Of a stretch of DNA of 64,000 nucleotides, positions 1 to 10,196 are shown piece by piece. How positions within the stretch are numbered: position 1 is the first letter of the stretch; each line of letters begins with the position of its first letter. The stretch is from Lewinella sp041392765. GTDB lineage: Bacteria > Bacteroidota > Bacteroidia > Chitinophagales > Saprospiraceae. The translations under genes and the position numbers were made by a program. The DNA is taken from positions 62,001 through 126,000 of the forward strand of contig JAWKLL010000007.1 of assembly GCA_041392765.1 (NCBI GenBank), in the 5' to 3' direction. The notes beneath the pieces were generated by a model. It did no database searches and was not told where the DNA came from. It saw only the letters and a list, made by a program, of their open reading frames with translations.

Positions 1-2
1 GA

Positions 3-856
3 CGACCCTTGTTGGCTGTCAATCGGCAGGCTATTGCCCAATATCAAGCCGATTGCAATATTCCTTTCCGCGAGGATAGTAGTAATGAAAAAGACGCTTA
101 CCAACGGAATGCTTTTCGACACCATGTACTACCTGCCCTCTATCAATGGATGCCGGATATGGCGCAGCGAGCAATGACCAATTTCAGCCGACTAGAGGAA
201 ATGTGGCTGCTCGAGCAAGAAGCCGTCAAAGCGTTTGTTATTCAACATTCCTCATGGGTAGGTGATACTAGAAATTGATATACTGGCGTTGCGTAGCCAT
301 GTAGCGGCTGCTACCTAGCTTAGGAGCTTTGCCACCCATTAGGCTTTAATGCAGAACAATGTAGGCAAGTGATAGCAACAACCCGTGAGGACGCTACTTT
401 ATTCCGACACCCACACTTTATTATTGACCGATACTCATATACGCGCTTCAGTCCCACGACGAAAGTCGATGAGTTGCCTATATCCGCCATACCGACGACG
501 AGCAGTTGCTACCCGACGGCAGCCGTATCGAAGTAGATACGGTAGAAAAACCTGTCGCCTTTTCAAGTGCTCCCACAAATATGGGTGGATGGCGACCAAC
601 TCGTGTTTCCCCTGACGGTGCGGCATTGGCAGGAAGGCGACTACTTCTGCCCTTTAGGCATGAAGGTCGTCGTCAAAAATTGCAAGATTTTTTCACCAAC
701 CGAAAAATTGACCGCATCGACCGCCACCGCCAATGGTTGTTGTGCAACGCCGATGGTGCTATCATTTGGGTAGTAGGCTTGCAGCCCGATGAGCGTTTTA
801 AAATTACCGACGCCACTAACAGGGTACTTAGGTTTACCTTTGTACCTTTATCTTGA
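3..856 (+). CDS. tilS: tRNA(Ile)-lysidine synthase, 3' part, frameshifted
   Basis: TilS modifies the wobble cytidine of tRNA-Ile(CAU) to lysidine with ATP and lysine, so that the tRNA reads AUA. The window opens inside the gene. The first segment (to 278) carries the RPLL and RNAFRHHVLPAL stretches that follow the N-terminal PP-loop ATPase domain in this family. The end (about 567-856) carries the C-terminal substrate-binding domain, with WQEGDYFCPLGMK and then RRQKLQDFFTNRKI after a shift near 670. Between 279 and 500 the reading changes frame several times and meets stops. The gene is normally essential where the AUA codon is used, so consensus errors are more likely than real decay. Identity is clear; the structure is not reliable. 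Confidence 0.8.
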
Positions 857-928
857 CAACAAAATATCCCCTAGTCACCTCAATAGATGAAGAGATTGAG
901 CAAATCCCATAACTTTACTGGTGTCTAA

Positions 929-955
929 CCAAATTAAATTTTTAGATATGCGCTT
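929..955. repeat. Solo insertion-element end
   Basis: CCAAATTAAATTTTTAGATATG and the next bases match the right end of the element at 22128-22357 at about 24 of 27 positions. It lies just upstream of the oligopeptidase gene. It may be the remnant of a lost element. Confidence 0.4.
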
Positions 956-1016
956 GGTTGCTCCAATCAACTAGCTGTCATTATCCACTAACCATTTTTC
1001 AAAAAACCTGACTGTT

Positions 1017-3178
1017 ATGTACAAAATCATCTTTACCTTTGCCAGCCTTTTATTCATGCTGGCTTCTTGCCAACAGGCTGGTTTCAAACCTCAATCAACC
1101 CTCTGCCATGTACCAAAAAATGGATATTGCTGCACCGGCTGCCAATAAAATCCCCAAAGAACTGACCATTCACGACCATACGCGTATCGATAATTACTAT
1201 TGGCTCAACGATCGTGAAAATCAGGAGGGAGTAATTAACTACCTTAATGCTGAAAACGCCTACACGGACGAGATGATGTCGCACACCAAAGCGTTGCAAG
1301 AATCTCTGTTCCAAAGAAATGAAGGGACGCATCAAGAAGATGACCAATCAGTCCCCTACAAGGACAACGGCTACTACTACATCACCCGCTACGAACAAGG
1401 GCAAGAATGCCCCATCCATTCCCGCAAGAAGGGTTCGTTGGATGCTGCAGAGAAAATTACTGCTCAACGTGAATGAATTGGCCAAACCTTACAGCTTTTT
1501 TAATGTAGGAGGCCGTTCTGTTAGCCCCGACAACAACATCCTTGCGTATGGAGAAGATACCTGAGCCGTCAGTTATACTATACGTTTTAAAAATTTAGCC
1601 ACAGGGGAAATGTTGGCCGATAATATTCCCAACACCAGGAGGTGCCATTAGCGAGGCTGCCGATAACAGGCACGTCTTTTTTATTCCGTTAAGGACGAAA
1701 CACTCCAGTCTGTAAAGATTTTCACTTATCAATTGGGCACTTCCATTAAATGAGACGTGCTCGTGTATGAAGAAATGGACGATACTTTTCGACCTTCGTC
1801 TATAAAACCAAATCCAAAAAATATTTGGTCATTGGGTGCCTACCAAACCCTTAGCCAAGAATACCGCGTGTTGGAAGCAAATAACCCCACTGGGCAGTTC
1901 CGTATTATTCAGCCTCGCGAGCGCGGTTTGGAATACGATATGACCACTTTGGTGATAAATTCTACATTCGCACCAACTTAGTTGCCTCGTAACTTCCGCC
2001 TCATGTCCACACCCGAAGGAGCTACAGCGAGGAAAACTGGACAGAGGTGATTCCTCATCGGGATGATGTGTTGTTGGAAGGAATGGATATTTTCCAAAAC
2101 TTCCTTGTGTTGAGTGAACGCAAAAACGGTATCACCCAAATTCGCGTGCGACCTTGGGATGGTAAAAAAGAGCATTATATCAATTTCGGGGAGGATGCTT
2201 ACTTAGCTTACACCACTACCAATATTGATTTTGATACCGATGTAGCTGCGTTTGGGCTATCAGTCTATGACGACACCTCCCTCTACTTACGATTACGATA
2301 TGAATTCCGCAAAAATGGAACTGCTCAAACAGCAAGAAGTACTTGGCGGGTTTAGCCCAGATGACTATGTTTCCGAGCGCATTTATGCTACCGCTCGCGA
2401 CAGGCGGTGCCTATCAGCATCGTTTACCACAAGGATTTCAAAAAAGATGGCAAGCAACCTTTTGCTGCTGTACGGTTATGGTTCCTACGGAAGCAGCATG
2501 GACCCTTACTTTAGTTCTGCTCGTTTGAGTTTGCTCAACCGAGGTTTTGCTTTTGCCATTGCACATATTCGCGGGGGCGAGGAAATGGGCCGCCATTGGT
2601 ATGAAGATGGTAAGTTGCTGAAAAAAGAAAAACACCTTCACGGATTTCATCGACTGTGAGTGAGTATTTAGTTAAGAACAAATACTGCAATGCCGATATG
2701 CTTTTGCCCAAGGCGGCAGTGCCGGAGGATTGCTGATGGGTGCGGTCATGAATATGCGCCCCGATATGTGGAAAGGCGTTGTGGCCGCCGTACCTTTCGT
2801 CGATGTTGTCACTACTATGTTGGATGAAAGCATTCCCCTCACGACGGGTGAATACGACGAATGGGGTAATCTAACGATAAGGAATACTACGATTACATCC
2901 TGTCTTGTACTCGCCTTACGACAATGTTGAAGCCAAGATACCCTGCCACGTTGGTCACAACAGGCTTGCACGACTCGCAAGTACAGTATTGGGAACCTGC
3001 CAAATGGGTGGCGAAGCTTCGCGAAATGAAGACGGATAAGAATCCGCTGTTGTTGCACACACCAATATGGAGGCTGGCCACAGTGGGGCATCGGGAGCGT
3101 TTTGAAGGCTCAAGGAAGTGGCGTTGGAATATGCCTTCTTCATCGACTTGGCCGGGCAAGAATGTAGTAAAGGGATAA
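1017..3178 (+). pseudogene. ptrB: Oligopeptidase B-like S9A peptidase, lipoprotein, multiply frameshifted
   Basis: An S9A serine peptidase that would cleave oligopeptides, probably after basic residues. The ATG at 1017 gives a lipoprotein signal (LLFMLASC). Pieces in changing frames then follow the family order: RIDNYYWLNDRENQ at the start of the propeller domain, repeated propeller segments to about 2330, and the hydrolase domain. The catalytic serine is in GGSAGG (codon 2718-2720), the aspartate in GLHDSQVQYW (about 2970) and the histidine in EAGHSGAS (about 3075). At least six frame changes and one in-frame stop (near 1563) break it. The end is placed at 3178 by position and is approximate. 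The full set of catalytic residues suggests a working gene that was badly called, but real decay cannot be excluded. Confidence 0.75.
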
Positions 3179-3212
3179 GAAAATACCCCATACTAAAGTG
3201 TTTAGAATATAA

Positions 3213-3239
3213 GGATTCGGGGTTCTGTGCCCCGAATCC
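3213..3239. terminator. Bidirectional terminator hairpin
   Basis: A perfect 10-bp stem, GGATTCGGGG / CCCCGAATCC, with a 7-nt loop. A T-rich stretch follows on the plus side. It sits between the 3' ends of the convergent oligopeptidase and NUDIX genes and could serve both. Confidence 0.8.
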
Positions 3240-3261
3240 TTTACTTTTTAGTTGCAAAAAA

Positions 3262-3749
3262 TCAAATAAGCCGGATGCCTTCAATTTCTTCCTCCATATA
3301 GCCAAGATGCAACTGCTCGTTAAAGATAGCCCGCACGCCGAGGTTTCCCTTGAGCGATGTATTGGCGGTAAGTATACCAATCGGTGGGTGGCGTAGGTAG
3401 GGTAGGGAGCTGCTCGTAGGAAAATCCATGCCAACGTACCTTCGTCGGATTCGGGCGCAAGTTGCCAAGGAATATCCGCTACATAGATGCTGCACCACCA
3501 GTTGTATTCAACGGGGGAGGTTTCCACCAAAACACCCGCATATTGGAGGTCTTGAACAAGAATGCCCGTTTCTTCCTGTGTTTCTCTAATGCCTGTTTGG
3601 CGCGGGTCTTCATACGGGTCCACCTTGCCACCTACGGGCACATAAAGTCCCTGGTTGGGCGGATTGGCTCGTTTTAGCAATAAAAATTGGTCGCCAGCGC
3701 GCAGTACTACCATAACAGCGGTGCGTTTAATTCCAAGGGGAAATGACAT
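3262..3749 (-). CDS. NUDIX hydrolase, frameshifted near the middle
   Basis: A small NUDIX pyrophosphohydrolase of the MutT or dNTP-clearing type; the substrate is not predictable. From the ATG at 3749 the protein reads through a strand motif (VVLRAGDQFLLLKR) and then a complete Nudix box: GG at about residues 42-43, followed by E and RETQEETG with the spacing GX5EX7REXXEEXG. After WCSIYVADIP the frame is lost near 3410. The C-terminus (HLGYMEEEIEGIRLI) is recovered in another frame and stops at 3262. The real length would be about 162 residues, normal for the family. It is convergent with the oligopeptidase and has no obvious operon partner. The catalytic half is intact and the family call is firm. 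Confidence 0.8.
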
Positions 3750-3884
3750 CGGTTGATTGTTATTTTGGAAGGAAAGGTACAGCTAAACACATCAAAGTGT
3801 AAAATAGGGGACTTGCTTTTGTTAAAAAACAAGGCAGTGTTTGATATTTTTTTATGTAAATGCTTGATTACAAGTGTTTTATTA

Positions 3885-4017
3885 GAGTGTGTGACAAATT
3901 AGTGGCGAGCTAATGGAATCTTCGGTAATTCTCAAAAATCCACTCCTTCTTGCAAGGGGTAAATGAGGGGTTTTCTCCAAAGAATATATATAAGTGCCAC
4001 TAATTTGTTGCACACTC
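3885..4017. repeat. MITE-like element with 22-bp inverted ends
   Basis: The left arm (3885-3906, GAGTGTGTGACAAATTAGTGGC) and the right arm (3996-4017) are inverted repeats with only two mismatches, about 90 bp apart. There is no ORF inside. The arm resembles the terminal repeat of the ISKra4-type element at 46223-47508 (GTGTGCATAACAAATTGC...), so it may be a non-autonomous relative. The rest of the 3750-4236 gap holds only AT-rich sequence and the promoter of the next gene. Confidence 0.5.
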
Positions 4018-4166
4018 AGGTTATTTACTTGATTTTATAGTAGAGATGAACGTTTGATTTAGTATGTGAACTTTCCAGGTATCGGTGTCGCTAAAAATTA
4101 TTAATCTGCACAATAAAAATAAATAAAATTACGTTTGTGGCAACTGTATGTAAGGAGGGCAATTTT

Positions 4167-4200
4167 TTTGCTTCTTTATAAAAGAAACGAATTAACTTTG
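4167..4200 (+). promoter_or_regulatory. Bacteroidota-type promoter
   Basis: TTTG at 4167-4170 and TAACTTTG at 4193-4200, 22 nt apart, match the -33/-7 consensus of the Bacteroidota sigma factor. They lie about 37 nt before the ATG at 4237. Confidence 0.6.
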
Positions 4201-4236
4201 CGTCCGCAAATCCCAGTTAAAAACAACTCGTTGAAC

Positions 4237-4614
4237 ATGTTTCGCAATTCTGTTCTTTTCGCTTTGGCAATTTTTGGATGTGTAGTAGCCGCCCAAGCCC
4301 AAATGGTGGCCAAAAGTCCTTTCACAGGTACTACAGGAGCTTTAGAAAAAGAAATCGTGACCACTGACTGGTCTATCTATGCTGATGAAGACAGCAGCAC
4401 TTATTTCATCGACTTCGAGCAATTGGCGGTCAATGTCAATAAAGTGATGGTTAAAAACGCTGCTGGGCAAGTCATTTGGCAAGAAGAAGTCTTTGACCTT
4501 CCTGTAAACTCCATCTACGAACTGGATTTTAGTGGGTATTCATCTGGTGAATACACCATTGAATTACAGGCTTTCACGGGAGTGATTCGCAAGGCCGTTC
4601 GCCATAAGGTCTGA
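4237..4614 (+). CDS. Small secreted protein of unknown function
   Basis: A 125-residue exported protein. The start at 4237 is preferred over the ATG at 4135 because it begins directly with a signal peptide (MFRNSVLFALAIFGCVVAAQAQ) and because the promoter lies between the two candidates. The mature part looks like a compact beta domain. It alternates strands such as VNKVMVKNAAGQVIWQEE with turn sequences, and ends in GEYTIELQAFTGVIRKAV. That pattern recalls the beta-sandwich of type IX C-terminal sorting tails, where a structural part is followed by GxYxLxL, but here it makes up the whole protein. It is intact and probably monocistronic. No family is recognised; a periplasmic or surface role is inference. 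Confidence 0.6.
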   Translation: MFRNSVLFALAIFGCVVAAQAQMVAKSPFTGTTGALEKEIVTTDWSIYADEDSSTYFIDFEQLAVNVNKVMVKNAAGQVIWQEEVFDLPVNSIYELDFSGYSSGEYTIELQAFTGVIRKAVRHKV

Positions 4615-4725
4615 TTGTTTTTTTGCAATAAGTTCGTACTACAAAGCACCCGATGCTTCCAGTTAGCAGCGGTGTAAGACAGGCTTTTGCCCCTGCAAGA
4701 GCAGGTGTTTATCGCTATAGATTGC

Positions 4726-5626
4726 TCAAAATTTGATATACTCTACAGGATTGACAGGTCTTCCTTTCCACAAAGTTCAAAATGCAAGTGGGGGCGTGGT
4801 TTGGTGGCCTGTGTTGCCTACAATAGCAATGGCCTCGCCTCCTTTGACGTAACTACCTACCTTTTTTAGCAGTTCAAATTGTGTTTATAGAAACTGATAA
4901 CGCTATTTTCGTGCTGTATGCCAATGGTATGCCCCGTTTCATAGGTATAATCAGATAAGACGACATAACCATCGAGTGCTGCCACCACGAGTGCTTGGGG
5001 GTGATGATGTCGATACCATTGTGCGCTTTAGAGGGTTCAAATGCACCGACTATTTCTCCACGTACAGGCGGCACCAACAGTAACTGTTCTAAGGGTATCT
5101 CCCTGCTGCCGGCAGTAGGGTAGTGGCAGCGCGGCAGCTTCGCCTAAAGCTTCCAACTCTAATTCTCTTCGGAATTGAATTTCTTCGGGGCTTAGGTTCA
5201 CTTCCTCTATATTCTCTAAAGCAGCTAGGTCGGTGCTATCAATGTTTTCTTGGGCTTCCAAGACAGATTGGTACTTTCCCAACAAAAGATTGCGGAAGTT
5301 ATTGGCGTAAGCCGTCTGGGCTTCCAGTTCCTTTTCCAACGTGTTTAATTGTCGGTAAAGCGCAGCCAGTTCATCTCGCTCAACGGCTTTTTCAAACTGG
5401 GAGGTATCGCTTCACGGGGGTATAGGCAATGAGCATCACGACGGCCAATGCCACCAATACGATAATGCTACTGAGTATCAAATAAACATTGAGCAGACTG
5501 AGTTTGGAAGGAACGCACTTCCTGAAAAGTCTCTTCGTTCATGATTGAGAGCCTGTAACGGTATTGCAGGTTCTTCTTCCAACGTTGCCAGCGGCTTTCA
5601 GGATGGTGGATATTGTGTTCGTCCAT
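4726..5626 (-). pseudogene. M23 family metallopeptidase with N-terminal TM and coiled coil, frameshifted
   Basis: A murein endopeptidase of the lysostaphin/LytM type, anchored in the inner membrane and acting on peptidoglycan. From the ATG at 5626 a basic cytoplasmic stretch (about 30 residues) leads to one membrane segment (ILSSIIVLVALAVVMLIAYTP in the shifted frame). A coiled coil follows (5100-5400, LEAQTAYANNFRNLLLGKYQ), then the M23 domain: PPVRGEIVGAFEPSKAHNGIDI holds the first zinc ligands, and HLHFELWKG (about 4760) holds the last zinc histidine. Frame changes near 5510, 5390, 5090, 4980 and 4860 break it. All motifs survive, so base-calling error is likely. The layout matches Bacteroidota envelope M23 proteins. 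Confidence 0.75.
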
Positions 5627-5786
5627 TGTAATTATGGTATAAAATCGGTCTTTGTGGCTGTTATTTTGAAAAAAGCCACTTGTGGTACAAAGGTAAATAC
5701 TTTTCCTCGCACTGGGTAACGTTATCCATGATGGCGGTGTATGTTAAAAACGCCCCCTCCACAGACTACAACGAAACAAACGATGG

Positions 5787-5817
5787 TTTGTAGTATGGAC
5801 AATTACAAATACCTTTG
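5787..5817 (+). promoter_or_regulatory. Promoter of the porW operon
   Basis: TTTG (5787-5790), 19 nt, then TACCTTTG (5810-5817). The spacing is ideal for the Bacteroidota consensus. Initiation would fall near 5824, about 80 nt before the ATG at 5904. Confidence 0.75.
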
Positions 5818-5903
5818 CAAGACGGTTTCTGAGAAGGAACTCGGGAAAACATCCCTAGAAAATGAAGAGAATGGCTCTTTTATCAAATAGAGGCTTGAAT
5901 AAG

Positions 5904-8873
5904 ATGAACAAGTATTTTTGGATCATTGCACTACTGGCGTTGACAGTCAGTGCGTGTACTACGCAGAAAAAAAAGGGTGACCTATCTGGTTTGGGCAAGA
6001 TGTGGCACAACACAACGGCTCATTACAATGGTTATTTCAATGCAGATGAAATTATCACCAATAGCACGCTTGCCCTTGCTGAACAGCATGAGGATAACTA
6101 CTTGGAGGTTCTTGATATTTACCCTTATACCGAGGTGGATAATGCCCAGTCGGTAGCATCAGAAGTGGATGAAGCTATCAAGAAAGTGACGGTGGTTGTG
6201 AACCTACACCCCTACAGCCAGTGGTCAGATGATTGCTATCTGTTGGCAGGAAAAGGGCTTTATTTGAAACAAGATTACGAGGGAGCAGAAAAAGCTTTTC
6301 GTTTTCTACTCAACGAATATCCACCAGAAACGGATGAGCCTGCTGCCAAAGGGAAGAAAGGAGGCGCAAAAGGCAAAGCTAGTGCGGGTAAAGGCTCAGG
6401 GAAAGGTGCAACCACCAGTGCGGGGCTTCCGGGCGAAAAGCCTATGACGGCGGCTGAACGGGCTAAAGCACGGAAAAAGTATAACAGGGAAGTAGCCAAG
6501 CGAAAGAAACAGCGCGAAAAAGATAGGCGAAAAGGTAAAACGACCTCCGCACCGAAGAAGACGACAGAAACACCGAAACCAGAAGCCACAGCAACGCCTG
6601 ATGCTACTACGCCTGCTCCCGCTACGGAACCCGCAGGAGAACCCGAGCGCATTGGCCCTGTGAGACTATCGGACGACCCTTCGCTTCAAGCAGATACGGA
6701 TGGAGGCAAAAACCCAATTAAGCATCGCCCTGCCTTTCAGGAAGGGCAGTTGTGGTTGGCTCGTGCCCTCACACAGCGTGATAATTACGAACCAGCGCGT
6801 CGTTTACTGAACCAGCTTGAGCAAAGTGGTTCTACTTATAGCGATATACGCCGAGAAGCTGCGGTGGCTATAGCGCACCTCAATATTCGCGAGAAAAACT
6901 ATGCACAGGCGGTGCAAGCTTTGGATAAAGCAATAGATCGCGTTAATGACCGCAACGACCGTGCGAGGTATGCTTTCATACAAGGACAGTTGCAACAGGA
7001 ATTAGGCAACTATCAAGGTGCGTTCACTGCTTATGAAAAAGTGGTACGCTTACGTCCCGAATATGAAATGGAGTTTGCCGCAAGGTTGAAAATGGCACAA
7101 AATTCCTACCTATCGGGCAGCGGTTCGGCTGAAGAGGCAATAGCCAACTTGGAATCATTGCTCAAAGACGAGAAGAACGAAGCCTATAAAGATCAGATTT
7201 ACTTTGCGATGGCCACGGTATTATTGGCGCAAGGCAATGAGGAAGAAGGAGTGGCTATGTTGCAACAAAGTCTGGGGGCTAGCTTATCCAACAGAGCGCA
7301 AAAAACAGAAGCTTACTACTTATTGGGAGGGATGTATTACCGTAAGGAAGCGTTCTTAGAGGCAAAATTGTACTACGATAGCACCCTTATGGTGATGGCG
7401 GCCTTAGATGAACGCTATTTACCCACCGAGCGGTTGCGCAACAACTTAGTAGAAATTGCTAAGCATTTGGAAACCATTACCCTGCAGGACAGCTTGCTTA
7501 TGATTGCGGAATGGTCGCCAGAAGAACAAGCCAAATTGGCGAAAAGCCTGTATGAACAAAGCAATGCGCAAACAAATGCTAGTACATCTGGTACCGATAA
7601 GTTTAATCCAGCAGGTACCACTCGTATCCCTTTAGCTGGCGCGCCAAGTGCTGCTGGCCCTGCGTTACGTACGGAATCTTCTTTCTTTGCATACGATGAG
7701 CGTGCTATTAAGCGTGGTGCTAAAGAGTTTTCCCGCCGTTGGGGCAACAGATCGTTGGAGGATAATTGGAGAAGGTCGAACCGAATGGATGCTGGTATCG
7801 CTATTGAGGAAACTGAGGCAGCTGAAGAAGTGGATGTCAATTTGTTGACACAAGAACAGATCGATAAAATCCTGAAAGACGTACCCAAAACGGACGGCGA
7901 AAAGGAAGGCGCTCGATTGGAAATAAAAAAATCACTTTATGAGTTGGGGCGTTTGTATCGCGATCGTTTAGGTAACAACGAAAAGTGTGTAGCAACGTTA
8001 GAAACATTAAATGCGCGCTTTTCTAGCCATTTGCATGAGTTAGATAGTTGGTATTACCTCTATTTGGCACATACAGATTTGGGCAATACAGCTCAGGCCA
8101 ATGAGTATAAGCAAAAAATACTTTCGCGATACCCTTCGTCTTCTTATGGGCAGATTTTGCAGAACCCCAATTACGCACAGGAATATTTGGATGCAGAGCG
8201 CCAGTTTGACAAGAGTTACAATGCCGTTTATGAGCTTTTTGAAGCAGGCCGCTACCAAGAAACCATCACACAGGCCCAAGCCAATGTAGCAAAGCTGTCT
8301 GGAAAACATCCACTCAAGGCGCGCTATGCCCTGCTCATGGCTATGAGTACGGGGAGTATTGGCGGAAAGGATGCTTATATTGTCGAGTTGCAAAAAGTAA
8401 TTGGCTCTTACCCTGATACACCAGAGGAAACACGCGCCAAGGAAATCGTGCGTTTGCTAGGGGGAGCAGGTGCCAGCCTACCCGGGCGTACACAGGAAAA
8501 AGAATCGGCTTTTACTGTGAATGATGCCGATTTACACTATGTCATCATCTTTTTTGAATCGGATGAAGTGGATCTTAATGCCTTGAAAGTTAGGGTTTCC
8601 GATTACAACGAAACATACCATAGTTTAGATAAGCTCAAAATATCTAATGTATACCTGGGGCAGGGCAACAATATTCCGGTATTGGTACTCAGGAGGTTCA
8701 AGGATAAAGATGCTGCTATGGCTTATTACACAGGTATCCAAAAGAATAGCAACGACTTTATTGAGCGTACGCCCCATAAGGTGTATCCGATTAGCCAAGG
8801 CAATTATCGGGAAATACTCAGGAATCGGTCAGTGGATGGATACGATTCGTTTTTTGAGAACAACTATAAATAG
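5904..8873 (+). CDS. porW: Type IX secretion system TPR lipoprotein PorW/SprE
   Basis: A large periplasmic TPR lipoprotein of the PorW/SprE family, required for type IX secretion in Porphyromonas and for secretion and gliding in Flavobacterium. The start at 5904 is chosen over 5862 because it begins directly with a lipoprotein signal; the lipobox ends TVSAC at about residue 18. The mature protein opens with the family hallmark region (GLGKMWHNTTAHYNGYFNADE). Next comes a low-complexity stretch rich in lysine, alanine, threonine and proline (about residues 150-250). TPR-like helices fill much of the rest, with repeats such as YEGAEKAFRFLL, YEPARRLLNQLE and YQGAFTAYEKVV. The 989-residue length fits the family and the frame is intact. 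A double-OmpA gene follows after 20 nt. The family call rests on architecture and N-terminal resemblance. Confidence 0.82.
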   Translation: MNKYFWIIALLALTVSACTTQKKKGDLSGLGKMWHNTTAHYNGYFNADEIITNSTLALAEQHEDNYLEVLDIYPYTEVDNAQSVASEVDEAIKKVTVVVNLHPYSQWSDDCYLLAGKGLYLKQDYEGAEKAFRFLLNEYPPETDEPAAKGKKGGAKGKASAGKGSGKGATTSAGLPGEKPMTAAERAKARKKYNREVAKRKKQREKDRRKGKTTSAPKKTTETPKPEATATPDATTPAPATEPAGEPERIGPVRLSDDPSLQADTDGGKNPIKHRPAFQEGQLWLARALTQRDNYEPARRLLNQLEQSGSTYSDIRREAAVAIAHLNIREKNYAQAVQALDKAIDRVNDRNDRARYAFIQGQLQQELGNYQGAFTAYEKVVRLRPEYEMEFAARLKMAQNSYLSGSGSAEEAIANLESLLKDEKNEAYKDQIYFAMATVLLAQGNEEEGVAMLQQSLGASLSNRAQKTEAYYLLGGMYYRKEAFLEAKLYYDSTLMVMAALDERYLPTERLRNNLVEIAKHLETITLQDSLLMIAEWSPEEQAKLAKSLYEQSNAQTNASTSGTDKFNPAGTTRIPLAGAPSAAGPALRTESSFFAYDERAIKRGAKEFSRRWGNRSLEDNWRRSNRMDAGIAIEETEAAEEVDVNLLTQEQIDKILKDVPKTDGEKEGARLEIKKSLYELGRLYRDRLGNNEKCVATLETLNARFSSHLHELDSWYYLYLAHTDLGNTAQANEYKQKILSRYPSSSYGQILQNPNYAQEYLDAERQFDKSYNAVYELFEAGRYQETITQAQANVAKLSGKHPLKARYALLMAMSTGSIGGKDAYIVELQKVIGSYPDTPEETRAKEIVRLLGGAGASLPGRTQEKESAFTVNDADLHYVIIFFESDEVDLNALKVRVSDYNETYHSLDKLKISNVYLGQGNNIPVLVLRRFKDKDAAMAYYTGIQKNSNDFIERTPHKVYPISQGNYREILRNRSVDGYDSFFENNYK

Positions 8874-8893
8874 AGCGTACACATCTTTTTACC

Positions 8894-9948
8894 ATGACTT
8901 TAACACGCTGGATCGTTCTATTGTCGATTGTATGCTCGTCTGGGTTGAAGGCCCAGCCTAGTGGCGTGTTTGATTCTCTCTCTTTGGTACATGCCGATAC
9001 TTTTTATTTCGACACAGGTGTACACGAGCTAACAGACAGTGTTCGTCTGGCTTTGGAACATTATCCATTACCACAAAAAGCGAGTGACCGCCTGTACATC
9101 ACAGGTCATACCGATGCTGACGGCAGTGCAGAAGCCAATGAAAAGCTGGCCATACGCCGAGCTGATGCAGTAAGCGAATTGTTATCAGGTCGAGGATGGC
9201 CGCAAGACAGGATTGTGGTGCAAACCTTTGGTGAAAGAAACCCAGTTGCTGGCAATGCTTCGTTGGCAGGTAAGCAGAAAAACCGCCGCGTCACTTTAGC
9301 GCGTTACCAAGCGATTCCATACACCTATACGAAAGGCCGAATAGTGAATACGAAACGGGAGAAGGGTTGGAGGATATTTATGTGTATTTTCACAATCGTT
9401 CTTTCGGCGATACACTGCGATCGGGAGAAGGCGGTTATTTTAGCACAATACTCCCCGTTGACTCCGTAGTGAGCATGGATGTATTTGCGGAAGGCTTTTT
9501 CTTCGATTCCCGTATGTTTCGGGTCAAGCCCAAGCTGGCTATACCAATGGAGGTGCCACTTCTGAGGGTTACGCAAGGGGCGCAGATTGACTTACCCAAC
9601 CTGTTTTTCTACGGCAATCGAGATGTGCTATTGCCTCGTTCACTCCCTGAATTGCCTAAAATCAAGCGATTCATGGACATCAACCCCAAAGTGAAGGTGG
9701 AAATTGCGGGTCACATGAACCAACCTAACAAGCCACCCGTAAAAGAGAATACCTCCGAATGGCAGCTTTCCGTTGCGCGTGCCAAGGCCATCTACCAGTA
9801 CTTGATCGATGCAGGTGTGGCACCTGAAAGGGTTACTTACAAGGGCTATGGCAACCATCAGATGCGCTTCCCTTATGCCACCAGCGAAAAAGACCAAGAA
9901 GCCAATCGACGGGTAGAAATTCGCATTTTAGATACGGGAGAAGAATAG
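8894..9948 (+). CDS. OmpA-linker-OmpA envelope protein, one frameshift
   Basis: An exported protein with two peptidoglycan-binding OmpA C-terminal-like domains. The first (about residues 30-140) has YFDTGVHELTD, ITGHTDADGSAEANEKLA and QKNRRVTLARY. The second (about 230-351) has FFYGNRDVLLPRSLPEL, a divergent binding loop and QEANRRVEIRIL. Between them lies a beta-sandwich of the carboxypeptidase-regulatory type (GLEDIYVYFHNRSFGDTL, GGYFSTILPVDS). One base is missing near 9346. Adding it gives a continuous protein of 351 residues, so this is almost surely a consensus error. The signal peptide ends at LKAQ. It follows porW by 20 nt and probably shares its transcript. Type IX PorE also joins a regulatory-like domain to OmpA but has TPR and propeller parts that are absent here. 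Confidence 0.75.
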
Positions 9949-10196
9949 CTGTTTCTCTACTTATTCAAAATTGTTTTTGAAAACTAAAGCTGCTACTTTA
10001 CCGCTCGTTCATGGATTTCCATATGGTTGCTTCGGATTTTTTTTAGCCAGTTAGCTGGTGTGCGGCAGTACAGCTGACTTACAGCGGCTTTGGTCACTAA
10101 ACTAACGATGGCGTGAAACGAGAACGCGGCCAAAAGTATCCCATCCCCCCTTAAAGAATAACGCTAAGAAACTCCCTTTTACTGCGCCTTAATCTC

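Noticed and set aside
5123..5425. A plus-strand 100-codon frame
   Set aside because: Antisense to the M23 peptidase coiled-coil part, with no start signal and no domain.
8894..9948. Two separate genes or a programmed frameshift
   Set aside because: One inserted base near 9346 joins them into a 351-residue protein, the region has no slippery heptamer, and similar breaks occur throughout the window.
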